Shown here in pieces: positions 10,075-20,136 of a DNA stretch of 64,000 nt. The translations under genes were made by a program, and so were the position numbers. The notes under the pieces were generated by a model. It was not told where the DNA came from and ran no database searches. It saw only the letters and a list, made by a program, of their open reading frames with translations. Numbering within the stretch: the stretch's first letter is position 1; every line of letters begins with the position of its first letter. The DNA is from Pleurodeles waltl. Taxonomy: Eukaryota; Chordata; Amphibia; Caudata; Salamandridae. Location of the stretch: positions 426,019,776-426,083,775 of the forward strand of contig NC_090442.1 in assembly GCF_031143425.1 (NCBI RefSeq). The letters are read 5' to 3'.

Positions 10075-10698
10075 GGGCCAGATGTAGCAACCAGGTTGCG
10101 ATTCGCAAATGGCAAAAATCGCCGTTTGCGAGTCGCAAACCGGAGTTTGCTATTCAGAATTGCATTTTGCGAGTCTGGACCGACTCGCAAAATGCATTTC
10201 AGAGTCGCAAATAGGAAGGGGTGTTCCCTTCCTATTTGCGAGTCGCAGTGGTATGCAACTCCATTTGCGACTGCGTACGCGGTCGCAAAAGGAGTCGCAG
10301 TTACCATCCACTTGAAGTGGGTCCAAGGGACCACTACCTGCCCTGAAAAAATTCTGAAACAAAAGGTTTCGGATTTTTTTTTAAGTGCAGCTCGTTTTCC
10401 TTTAAGGAAAACGGGCTACACTTGAAAAAAAAAACTGCTTTATTTACAAGCAGTCACGGACATGGAGGTCTGCTGACTACAGCAGGCCTCCATACCAGTG
10501 AGTGCCCATAGTCGCTATGGGGCCACAATTTGCGACCCACCTCAATAATATTAATGAGGTGGGTCTTTGCGACCCCATAGCGACTCGCAGAAGGTGTCTG
10601 AGACACCTTTCTGCATATGGATTTGTGACTCGGAAATTGCAAAACGCTCGGAGTCACAATTTCCGAGTCGCAAAACCAAGTTTTGCTACATCTGGCCC
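10075..10698 (+). mobile_element. MITE family B, full length, with TTG target duplication
   Basis: Termini are GGGCCAGATGTAGCAA and its inverted copy TTGCTACATCTGGCCC. TTG flanks both sides (10072-10074 and 10699-10701). The 624-bp body is a series of nested palindromes of the gcgagtcgcaaa type plus a perfect-looking stem at 10384-10423. The related gag leader at 16605-16700 has no MITE at the matching place (gggaactcatttttctgg in reverse), so it serves as the empty site. Termini and 3-bp duplication suggest a PIF/Harbinger-like non-autonomous element. Confidence 0.9.
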
Positions 10699-10742
10699 TT
10701 GTTTTCTGCCTTTGGAACTTTGCACCTTGTTGACTTTTCATC

Positions 10743-11877
10743 ATGTCCCAATCTGGATATGCATCAGCTGGAGCTGCTTTTGACCTAGGGAAACTAGAGA
10801 GCTATACAGTGGCTCAGTTGAAGCAGTTCTATAAAGTTTTTGCCTGTCCCATTAAGGGCTCCAACAAGAAGGAGGAGCTGCAAAAGGCGCTGAGGGCCTG
10901 GGTGACAGCCAAAGAAGCTGAGGGGCAAGCAGAGGAGGAGGATGAGGAGCAGAAGGTGCAATCCATTCACAATGGTATAGTGGGTGGGCCTGTTATGTCT
11001 CGGGAGAGAGTCTCCAGGGCATATAGCAGTGTGTCCTCCAAGGGTCTGACCCCTGAAGAGTTACAGGACAGACAGGCAGAAAGTACCAATTGGAGCTGGA
11101 GAAGCTCAAGTTCAAGATGGCCATTGAGGAGAAGAAGCTACTGCTGGCTCATGAGCTTAGCTTGAGAGAGGTAGATCATAGGATCCAGTCAAGTAGAAAT
11201 GGTGGCAGCAACAGCACAGTGCAGCATGAGAGAAGGGTACACATTCCAAAAGACCTATTGAAGGATTACAAGAGGGAGGATGACATATACTTGTGGTTCA
11301 AAGGGTGTGAGTTTGCTCTCCATATGAATCTGGTCCCTGAAGCTCATTCAGGGATGGGTCTGTGGAAGCACTTTGAGGTAGAGGGGAGGGATACTCTGAC
11401 ATCCTTAGGGGATTCTCAGGGGCTCACCTACTCTATCATGAAGGATGCCCTACTCACAAGATATGGTCTCACCTCTGAGCAGTATAAGGAAAAAATCAGG
11501 TCCGATAAGAGGAAGGAATACCAAACATGGGTGGTGTGTGTTGATTCATTCTGCAGGTCACTGCATGGTTGGGTAAAGGGAAGTAAGGTAACAACATATG
11601 AGGGGCTTTACAATTTGATTGCTTGGGACCACTTGTACAGTTTCTGTTTTCCAGAGCGGCACCAACACCTAATTGACAGCAAGCTGCCTGACACCAGGAA
11701 GCTTGCGCAGGAAACGGACCACTGGGAGAGCACCAGGGTCCAAAAGAGGTATGGGGGAGACCATGCCAAGGGTGGGCAGGGTCCCTCTCAGAAGAAAGGG
11801 GGTGGTAAGGGTAAACAGGGGAGTTCTCTAAAGGGCCCCAATCTGATTCCCAGGGAAGGATTCCCAGCCCCCCAGTG
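10743..11877 (+). pseudogene. Gmr1-like retrotransposon gag (plus-strand copy)
   Basis: Gag forms the particle that packages the element RNA. The start ATG at 10743 gives MSQSGYASAGAAF, then a SAP-like short helical repeat (LESYTVAQLKQFYKVFACPI), an acidic stretch, and after a frameshift near 11090 the capsid. The C-terminal capsid (LYNLIAWDHLYSFCFPERHQ and DTRKLAQETDHW) resembles the SCAN fold, as expected because vertebrate SCAN domains derive from gag of Gmr1-like elements. A basic Gly/Lys-rich tail closes it at a stop at 11876-11878. The minus-strand homologue is at 15440-16604. By eye the first 114 coding bases differ at about 19 positions between the two copies. Confidence 0.8.
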
Positions 11878-11887
11878 AGAATAAGGC

Positions 11888-12734
11888 ATGGTTCTCCAAA
11901 GGGAAACCAATGGCAGGGGTCCCCCGTGCAAGTATTATGCATGTGACCAAGTGGGTCATGTGAGGGGGGACCCCAAATGCCCAAAGAGTACACTGGCACC
12001 CACTGGTGCGCAGTCCCAGGGATTGGCTAGTGTAGCACTTGGGGAGGAGTTGGTTCCAAGTGGGTGGGAGCCAGCTGAGATGACCCTTGTCTCAGTAGGG
12101 GACAGTGAGATGGTCCAGAGAACCCTAGTGCCTGATAACACTAAAAAGTACAGGCGGTGGGTGACCATTAATGGACAGAGTTTGGAGGCTCTAAGAGACA
12201 CAGGAGCCAGTGTGACTACAGTGAGGAGTCACCTGGTGTCTGAAGAGCAGATTGATCCCCGTGTACTTCACCAAGTAGTTGCAGTGGACAACTCACAGCG
12301 CCTGTGTAGAGTGGCACAGGTTCCCTTTGAAGGTGGGTGGGGTCTCAGGTTCCTTGAAGGTAGCTGTGAGTCTAACCATGCCTGTACCTTGTTTGCTTGG
12401 CAATGACCTGAAGGATTTCCCTTGGAAGGAGGTGGAACACAGGTCACACTTGGAGATGTTGGGTCTGCCTGGGTGGGTATGTGTCTCTACCAAGTCAATG
12501 GAAGCCCATCAGGGTGGTGAAGAGCCCCTGGAGCCTGAAACTGTGGCCCAGGGGACCTCCAAAAAGTGGAAGGGCAGGGGGCACGGGAAACCGGCCCCAG
12601 AAGTTCCCACAGTCTGGGAGGAGGCAGATCCTGAGGGTAACGCCCAGAGCCTACATGGGAACAGGTGGCTGAACTGGGGAAGGTCCCTGAGCTGTCGCAG
12701 TGGCAGCAGGAAGGGGGACAAGAGCTTTGGACTA
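11888..12734 (+). pseudogene. Gmr1-like nucleocapsid and aspartic protease (plus-strand copy, truncated)
   Basis: The left part encodes a zinc-knuckle-like stretch around YACDQVGHVRGDPKCP. Then comes a retropepsin core with ALRDTGASVTTV, where DTG is the catalytic motif and dimerises to make the active enzyme, followed by the flap-like HQVVAVDNSQRLCRV. Near 12330 the frame shifts to a second reading frame (VSLTMPVPCLLGNDL). It breaks off near 12734, at the point where integrase begins in the minus-strand copy. No reverse transcriptase lies between protease and the break. Confidence 0.75.
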
Positions 12735-12920
12735 TGGTCATACTCTGAATATCAATCATGTAACAACTATGCATTCATAACTTAAACGTTTGATCTCAGC
12801 CTAGAAATTCTAAATGACTTAAATATGTATCTCACATCTTATGCTTCCCAAAAAACAATGAAACTATAATTTGCTTATCTCCAAAACTTTTTCACATTTA
12901 CTACCTAGGTGTGAAAGTTT
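12735..12920. other. Unassigned AT-rich sequence at the inverted junction
   Basis: No coding or repeat match was seen. It joins the truncated plus-strand protease block to the minisatellite and belongs to neither gag block. Confidence 0.4.
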
Positions 12921-13575
12921 TACTCATTGAACTTGAAGCGCTTTGTTCGTTGGGCAGAATCGCCTTGCTTGTTGTTCATGAAGCGCTTTGATCATCATAC
13001 ATGAAGTGCTTTGTTTATTGTGCCAGAGAGTGCTTTTACTTGCTTTGTCTGAAGCGCTACCCTTGTTATACTAAGGGGCGCTTTACTCATGTGGCCTGAA
13101 GCGTTTTGATCCTCGAGCCAAGACCGCTTTACTCATGTGGCCTGAAATGCTTTGATTGACATGCCAAGGGCGCTTTACTCTTGTGCCTTGAAGTGCTTTG
13201 CTCGTTGTGCTCAGGGGGCGCTTTACTCATGTGAACTAAAGCGTTTTGATCCTCGTGCCAAGACCGCTTTACTCATGTGGCCTGAAAGGCTTTGATTGTC
13301 GTGCCAAGGGCGCTTTACTCTTGTGCCTTGAAGCGCTTTGCTCATTGTGCTAAGTGGGCGCTTTGCTCATGTAGACTAAAGCGTTTTGATCCTCATGCCA
13401 AGACTGCTTTACTCATGTGTCCTGAAATGCTTTGATTGTTGTGCCAAGGGCGCTTTACACGTGTGGCCTGAAGCGCTTTGCTCGTTGTGCTAAGGAGTGC
13501 TTTACTCCTGTGATCCAAAGCACTTTGATTGTCGCGCCAAGGCCGCTTTATTCCTAGAACTGAAAACACTTTCTG
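12921..13575. repeat. Minisatellite with AAGCGCTT palindromes and three-unit higher-order structure
   Basis: Units of about 47 bp end in forms of GAAGCGCTTTG or GGCGCTTTACTC. A higher-order repeat of three units is visible: gcgttttgatcctc recurs at 13101, 13241 and 13381, exactly 140 bp apart each time. Outer units are more diverged. It lies between the protease break and the integrase end of two oppositely oriented element blocks. No coding potential was accepted. Confidence 0.85.
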
Positions 13576-13739
13576 ACCAGGTTGAAACCAAAGTGACATT
13601 CCAGTCATAACACCATTTAATATCCTCCTGTGCCTTGCTTTCAGGTTCTACTATGTGAGACTCCTGAAGCAGGCAGTCTGGTTTCTCAGAGCCAGCAGGT
13701 AGCTAAATACATCCTTTACTAGGAACTTTTTCCAGAGGC
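13576..13739. other. Short unassigned segment next to the integrase end
   Basis: Non-coding sequence between the minisatellite and the point where integrase homology stops on the minus strand. No repeat recognised. Confidence 0.4.
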
Positions 13740-14726
13740 TTCTTCACCAGTCTTAAAGATCCCCTCAAAAGGTGGTCATAAATCAGCTCAAAAGGACTAA
13801 ACCCAAGTCCTTTTTGAGGCACCTCCCTGTAAGCGAACAGAAGGCATGACAAGAGGACATCCCACTTCCAACCCAAGGGCTCTCACAGGCCCATTATCAT
13901 GCCCTTCAAGGTGTGGTTACATCTCTCAACCAGACCATTGCTTTGGGGGTGGTAAGGTGTGGTGAACTTGTAGGTTACCCCACACACCTTCCACAGAGAC
14001 TTCATATAAGTTGATATGAAGTTAGTACCCCTATCGGACACCACCTCCTTGGGGAACCCCATGCGGGTAAAAACTCCCATCAGTGCACTGCCCACCACAG
14101 GGGCAGTTATCGATCTCAAAGGAATGGATCCTGGGTACCGGGTGGCATGGTCCACCAAGACCAGGATAAACCTGTTGCCCATGGCTGTCTTGGGATCCAG
14201 AGGCCCCACAATGTCAATACAACCCCTTTCAAAGGGGTACTAACCACAAGGAAAGGTTGGAGGTGAGCTTTACATTTCCCCCCACTCTTGCCACTTGCCT
14301 GACAAGTCAGGCAAGAACTACAATGAGCATCACAATGCCTGCACATTTGGGGCCAATAGAAGTCAGTGACAAGCTGCTTAAAGGCCTTGCCTGCCCCAAA
14401 TGACCAGCTAAAGGCACATCATGAGCCAGACCCAGTAGGAAGGCTCTGAAGCACTGGGGTACCATCAGCACCCGGGCTGACCCAGGCTCAGGAACCTGAG
14501 GCTTGCTATATAGAAGGCCATCCTCCCAGTAAATCCAATGTGATCCAGGCTCCTTGCCAGACGCCTGGTCTGCAGCCTGCTGCCGCAAACCCTCCAGAGT
14601 AGGGCATGTTTTCTGTGCCTCAAAGAATGTGTCCCTGGTGCCCCCCCATTCCTCCTGCCTCTTTAACAGCTCAGGGACCTCACCCAGTTCAGCTACCTGT
14701 TCCCTGTAGGTTCCAGGGCCTCCCAC
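13740..14726 (-). pseudogene. Gmr1-like integrase (minus-strand copy, C-terminally truncated)
   Basis: Integrase joins the cDNA to the host chromosome. On the minus strand I see the N-terminal zinc-binding region (LAHDVPLAGH, then CSSCLTCQASGKSGGKC after a frameshift near 14330) and the catalytic core: VLVDHATRYPGSIPL with the first D, VVSDRGTNFIS with the second D, and SNGLVERCN with the E. A stop follows near 13883 in the GLVE...MIMGL region, and homology continues out of frame to SPFELIYDHLLRG and ends near 13740. It follows protease directly with no reverse transcriptase between, the Gmr1-type order. RT and RNase H are absent from this copy. Confidence 0.82.
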
Positions 14727-14734
14727 TCAGGTTC

Positions 14735-15439
14735 AGCCTCCTCCTGCACCGTGGGAACTTCTTCCCACACCCCTTGCCCTTCCTCCTTCTGGCAGACACC
14801 TGGGCCATTCTTTCAGGCTCCAGGGTCTCCTGATTACCCTGACGGGCTGCCATAGACCAGGTAGACACACAGGCCCACCTAGGCACCCCCACATTTCCAA
14901 GTGTTACCTGCGTTCCACCTCCTGCCAAGGGGAATCCTCCAGGTCAGTGCCTAGCAAACAAGCTACAGGCATGGTTAGACTCACATCTACCTTCAAGGAA
15001 CCTGAGATCCCCCTATTCAAAGGGAACCCGCACCACTCTGCACAGGCGCTCTGAGTTGTCCACTGCAACTACTTGGTGAAGTACACTGGGAACTATCTGC
15101 TCTTCAGACACCAGGTGACTCCTCACTGTAGTCACACTGGCTCCTGTGTCTCTCAGAGCCTTCACCCTCTGTCCACTGATGGTCACCCACCGCCTGTACT
15201 TCTTAGTATTATCAGGCATGAGGGTCCTCTGGACCATCTTACTGTCCCCTAGTGAGACAAGGGTCATCTCAGCTGGCTCCCACCCACCTGGAACCAACTC
15301 CTCCCCAAGCGCTATACTGACCAAACCCTGTGATTGAGCACCAGTGGGTGCCGGTGTCCATTTGGGACATTTGGGGTCCCCCCTCAAGTGACCATCCAGA
15401 TCACATGCAAAGCACTTGCCGGGACACTTCTATGCAGGT
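14735..15439 (-). pseudogene. Gmr1-like nucleocapsid and aspartic protease (minus-strand copy)
   Basis: Minus-strand equivalent of 11888-12734. It has a zinc-knuckle-like stretch (C-x2-C-x4-H-x6-C, ending HLRGDPKCPKW), then TLMPDNTKKYRRWVTISGQ, the catalytic ALRDTGASVTTV, and HQVVAVDNSERLCRV. The frame breaks near 15013. A degraded linker (LEPERMAQVSARRRKGKGCG) leads into integrase at 14726. It is inactive as it stands. The DTG motif is kept. Confidence 0.78.
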
Positions 15440-16604
15440 TTCCCTGTGGAGACCCATGGTTTCTTTTCAACTGGGGGCTGGAATTCTTTACCCTGGGAAC
15501 TAGGTTGGGACCCCTTAGAGAACTCCCCCCTGTTTGCCCTCCCCCCCCAATTCTTCTGATGGGGACCCTGCCCAACTTTGGCATGGTCTTCCCCTACCTC
15601 TTTTGGACTCTGGTGCTCTCTCAACGGTCTGCTTCCTTCGCAAGCTTCCGGGGGTCAGTCAGCTTGCTGTCAATTAGGTGCTAGCGCAGCTCTGGAAAAC
15701 ATTAGCTGTACAAGTGCTTCCAAGCAATCAAATTGTAAAGCCCCTTATACCTTGTTACCTTACTGCCCTTCACCCAATCATCCAGTGACCTGCATAAAGA
15801 ATCAACACATTCCAACCATGTTTGGGATTCCTTCTTCTTATAGGACCTAAACTTGTCCTTATACTGATCAGGGGTGAGACCATACCTAGTAATCAGGGCA
15901 TCCTTCATGATAGGGTAAGTGAGCCCCTGGGGATCCCCTAATGAGTTCAGAGTATCCCTTCCCTCTACCTCGAAGTGCTTCCACAGACCGCCCCCGCCAA
16001 TGAGCTTCAGGGACCAGATTCATATGAAGAGCAAACTCACACCCCTTAATCCACAACAGTATGTCATCCTCCGTCTTGTAATCCTTTACAAGGTCCTTAG
16101 GAATGTGCATCCTCCTCTCAGTCTGCATTGTGTTATTGCTGCCACCACCCCTACTAGACTGCCTCCTCTGATTTAGCTCCCTCAAGCTGAGCTCATGAGC
16201 CAACAACAACTTTTTCTCTTCCATGGCCATCCTCATTTTCTCCAACTGCAAGTGGTGAGCTTCTCTGCCTGTCTGTCCCGCAACTCTTCAGGAGTCAGAC
16301 CCTTGGATGACACACTGCTACATGCCCTCGAGACCCTCTCCCTGGAAATAACAGGCCCACTCACTACACCACTGTGGATGGATAGCTCTTCTTCCTCCTC
16401 ATCCTCCTCCTCCTCTGTATGCCCCTCAGCCTCCTTGGCTGTTACCCTGGCCCTAAGTGCCTTTTGCATCTCCTCCTTCCTTGTGGAGTTCTTAATGGGA
16501 CAAGCAAGGGTTTTGCAGAACTGCCTCAACTGGGCAACTGTATTGCTCTCCAGTTTCCCTGAATCAAAAGCAGCTCCAGTTGATGCATCTCCAGACTGAG
16601 ACAC
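15440..16604 (-). pseudogene. Gmr1-like retrotransposon gag (minus-strand copy)
   Basis: The start on the minus strand at 16604 gives MSQSGDASTGAAFDSGKLES, the same N-terminus as the plus-strand gag. It has the SAP-like segment, an acidic run rich in glutamate (EEEEDEEEEE), then a frame change into MQLEKMRMAMEEKKLLLAHE, IPKDLVKDYKTEDDILLWIK, a further break, and the SCAN-like capsid end (LYNLIAWKHLYS). Several frameshifts are visible. Position and spacing to the LTR at 16851 are normal for a provirus running right to left. Confidence 0.8.
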
Positions 16605-16850
16605 AATGAAGAGTTAAAAGTGCAAAGTTCCGAAGCCAGAAAAATGAGTTCCCAAATAAAGTTTAAAAGTCAATAAAGGATTACCACCAAATTGAAGTAG
16701 GAAAAAATCCAAAAAGAGAAAAAAAATAAAAAAATCACAAAGACAAGTAGTATGTTGTCACATAATGGTCTGCACTGAAAACAGTAGTGTACACTTAATC
16801 ACTGTATGTCTGATACAAATACAAGTCCAATCCTAACAACTGATCACCAA
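16605..16850 (-). other. 5' leader and primer-binding side of the minus-strand element
   Basis: Reverse complement of the leader at 9871-10742 without its MITE. The segment next to the LTR reads TTGGTGATCAG on the minus strand, as in the plus-strand copy. This is the naturally empty site that dates and delimits the family-B MITE. Confidence 0.75.
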
Positions 16851-19108
16851 TTTTAGAAATGGGGTCTTTGGTTGGCAGTCAGGTTACCCCCTGTCCAAGC
16901 AAGGACCCTCACTCTAATCAGGGTAAAGGAGAATCACCCTCAGTTAACTCCAGCTCACCCCCTTGGTAGTTTGGCATGAGCAGGCAGACTTACCTTCAAA
17001 AGAAATGTGTAAAGTATTTGTACAAACACACATAGTAGCCCAGTGAAACCACCACAAATGGACACAACACACGTTTAGAAAAATAGAAAATATTTATCTA
17101 AACAAAACAAGACCAAAATAACAAAAACCCAGCATACACAAGTCAAGTTATGAATTGAAAAATTAAAACAGTCTAAAATCCTTTGGAAAACAGTGAGAAC
17201 ATTGTTAGGGTACAAAAGTACCTGGGTAGCGTCAAAATAAAGCTGCACGGGTGAGTGTGAGTCGGAAAAGGCCAGTGATGCATCGATTTCTCACTCGCAA
17301 ATGATAGCGTGCATCGTTCCTCCTCCGGTTGGGTCGGCGTGCATTGTTTCTTCTCTCCCTCAATAAAGCGATGCATCGATCTAGACATGCACCTCGGGTC
17401 CGGGCAGGCTTTGCGTTGATTTTCCTCGCCCAGCAAAGTTGCATCGAAAACCGGTCGCACAGCGCCAAGAAACCGCTCTGCGTGGGGGCTTGCATCGTTA
17501 ACAGCAGCCGCTGTGGGTGTTGAGCATCGTTTCTCTAGCCGCGTTGTGTCGATCTTCCAGCCTTAATGCAGGTGGAGTGTCGAGGTTAGCAACGAGGCTG
17601 GTGGCACGCCATTTTTCAGCCAATAGGAGGTTGGTGAGTCAAAAGTTTCCCCGCACGGCAGTCTTTGTCTGGGTTTCTGTCCTTTTCTACCAGCTGTACC
17701 TTTCAGGGGCCCAGAGACAGGTTAAGGCACCACTTGGCAGGCAGAACTCTCAGCAGAAAGCCCAAGTGCTGGCAGAGAGAAGTCGTTGATGTCCCTGAGA
17801 CTTCAACAACAGGAGGCAAGCTCAGTTCAAGCCCTTGGAGATTCTTCACCAGTGAGAAGCCACACAAAAGTCAGTTTTTGTCCTCTCTCAGGCAGAAGCA
17901 GCTGATGCAGTCCAACTCAGCAAAGCGCAGTCACAGGCAGAGGGGCAGTACTCTTCCTCCAGCGTCCAGCTCTTCTCCTTGGAAGAGGTTTCTCTTGGCT
18001 CCAGAAGTAATCTGATTTTCAGGCGGTTTGGTTGCTGTTCTTATACCCCTTTCTGCCTTTGAAGTAGGCCTACTTCAAAGAGAAGCCTCTGTTGTTCAAG
18101 ATCCTCCCTTGCCCAGGCCAGGCCCCAGACGCACACCATGGGGTTGGAGACTGCATTGTGTAAGAGCAGGCACAGCTCTTTCAGGTGTAAGTGACCACTC
18201 CACCCCTCCCCTGCCCTCAGCCCAAATGGCCCATCAGGATATGCAGGCTACACCCCAGCACCCTTTGTGTCACTGTCTAGAGGAGAGGTAAAAACAGCCC
18301 AACTGCCAACATGACCCAGACAGGGAATTCACAAACAAGCAGAGTCACAGAATGTTTTAAGAAAGAAAATGTCTACTTTCTAAAAGTGGCATTTTCAAAC
18401 ACTCAATCTAAGAACCAACTTCACTAAAAGATGTATTTTTAGATTGTGAGTTCAGAGACCCCAATCTCCACATGTCTATCTGCCCTGAAAGGGAATCTAC
18501 ACTTTAATCATATTTAAAGGCAGCAGCCCCCATGTTAACTTATGAGAGAGATAGGCCTTGCAACAGTGAAAACCAAATTTGGCAGTATTTCACTGTCAGG
18601 ACATGTAAAACACATAAGTACATGTCTCACCTTTAACATACACTGCACCCTGCCCATGGGGCTACCTAGAGCCTACCTTAGGGGTACCTTACATGTCTAA
18701 AAAGGGAAGGTTTATGTCTTGCAGGTGGGTACACTTGCCAAGTCGAAATGGCAGTTTAGAACTGCACTCACACACTGCAGTGGCAGGTCTGAGCCATGTT
18801 TACAGGGCTACTAATGTGGGTGGCACAATCAGTGGTGCAGGCCCACTAGTAGCATTTGATTTACAGGCCCTGGGCACCTATAGTGCACTTTACTAGGGAC
18901 TTACTTGTAAATCAAATATGCAAATCATGGATAGCCAATGTACACATACAATTCATATAGGGAACACTTGCACTTTATCACTCGTTAGCAGTGGTAAAGC
19001 GTCCAGAGCAAGCAAAACAGAAAAAAACTGAGTCCAGCATACAGAATCACCCTCATAAGCAGAGGCAAAAAGTTAGGGGAGACCATGCCAATGATGTCAA
19101 GTCTAACC
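16851..19108 (-). mobile_element. LTR of Gmr1-like Ty3/Gypsy element (right LTR, 5' on its own strand)
   Basis: A 2.26-kb LTR on the minus strand. The inner end is TTTTAGAAATGGGGTC (expected TG start mutated to TT in text orientation), and the outer end is GTCAAGTCTAACC (final CA mutated to CC). It is collinear with the left LTR at 7617-9836. The outer flank CTAGC (19109-19113) matches CTAGC at 7612-7616, so the two LTRs bracket one insertion event. Confidence 0.85.
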
Positions 19109-19594
19109 CTAGCACTGTAGTGCAAGGGTGTCTGCGTTGAGGGGTTTGATTGTTTATGTGAAGGAAGGTGTCCCTTCCTGCACATACACAATCATTCATA
19201 GCCTTTTGCTCTTTCTATATGTGCTACAGAATGCAGCACACATAGAAAAAGCAAAAATGAGGAGGAATGAAAGTACTTCTCCTCATTATGCCATGCTAAC
19301 GCCACCACTGGGGTGGCGATTGTTTTTGGAACTGCCACAGATTTACGATTTCTCGTAAATCTGGGGCAGCGTCAAAAGCAATGCGTGTTGCAGTGAAACG
19401 CCCACAGCAACTCCTATTGCCTGTCCCTCTGCCACAGAAGACTGCGTCAGAGGGCACCATATTTAGAAGGAGGCGTTAAGCCACAAAAAGAGGTTTAACG
19501 CCTCTCTGCAAATATGGTGCAGTGAATAGTGCCACCGGAGTGTCACTAAAAGTGAAACACAGGTGGTGCTAGGTCCTTGTAAATCTAGCACCTT
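19109..19594 (-). mobile_element. MITE family A, copy 3, right part
   Basis: Continuation of 7480-7616 on the other side of the provirus. Hallmarks in reverse are aagggtgtctgcgttgaggg, the ggaaggtgtcccttcc stem, and the ctctttctatatgtgc region. It ends ctaggtccttgtaaatctag before the duplicated AAGGATTT at 19595-19602. Together the parts make an element of about 620 bp. Confidence 0.75.
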
Positions 19595-19602
19595 AAGGAT
19601 TT

Positions 19603-20036
19603 AAATGCTTTGGGCAAAGAGTGATGATGTGATCATATATTATAATAAAATACCCTTTGCTGTACATTAAAAGCATAGTGAAAGCCACCTTTGAGTTCCA
19701 TCACCTTACATAGGAACTCCTTATTGACTTGCAGTATCCTTATAAGTATTGCAGAGCTACATGTTTCAGTCTGCAGTGATGAGAACATTTGTTTAGACAA
19801 CACAACAAAGGAAGGCTGAAGGAAATTTAAAGACCAGCAAGTGTTAGCTCCCAACTATAACAACAAAGCACACAAATAAACATTTGGGTCCAAATCAGAA
19901 CCAAGTGCACATAGTAATGGTAAACTCACTGGAAGGAGTATTCCTTTTATAAGTAAGATTTCCGTCACCCACCATAGGTGGCATGCTTTATGATCAGGAA
20001 TCTCCTGGCACTGTGACAGCTAGTCACGTGCAGGCT
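19603..20036. other. Intron sequence without recognised gene
   Basis: AT-rich, non-coding. A short segment (cctttgagttccatcacctt, 19687-19710) resembles the palindromic element at 52321-52460, so a remnant of that family may be present. Nothing else seen. Confidence 0.4.
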
Positions 20037-20136
20037 ACAATCAATCAATCAATCACGATATTTATAAAGCGCGCTATGTACCCGTCAGGGTTTCGAGGCG
20101 CTGAGGGGAAGGGGGGGGGGTGGAGGTGTGCTGCAG
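20037..20136 (-). mobile_element. 3' terminus of the L2-like LINE
   Basis: On the minus strand the element ends in GCGCGCTTTATAAATATCG followed by four or so TGAT/TTGA repeats. Such short-repeat tails are typical of L2/CR1 elements and are recognised by the element's own reverse transcriptase. The similar ending of the truncated copy at 37734 supports the boundary. Confidence 0.8.
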
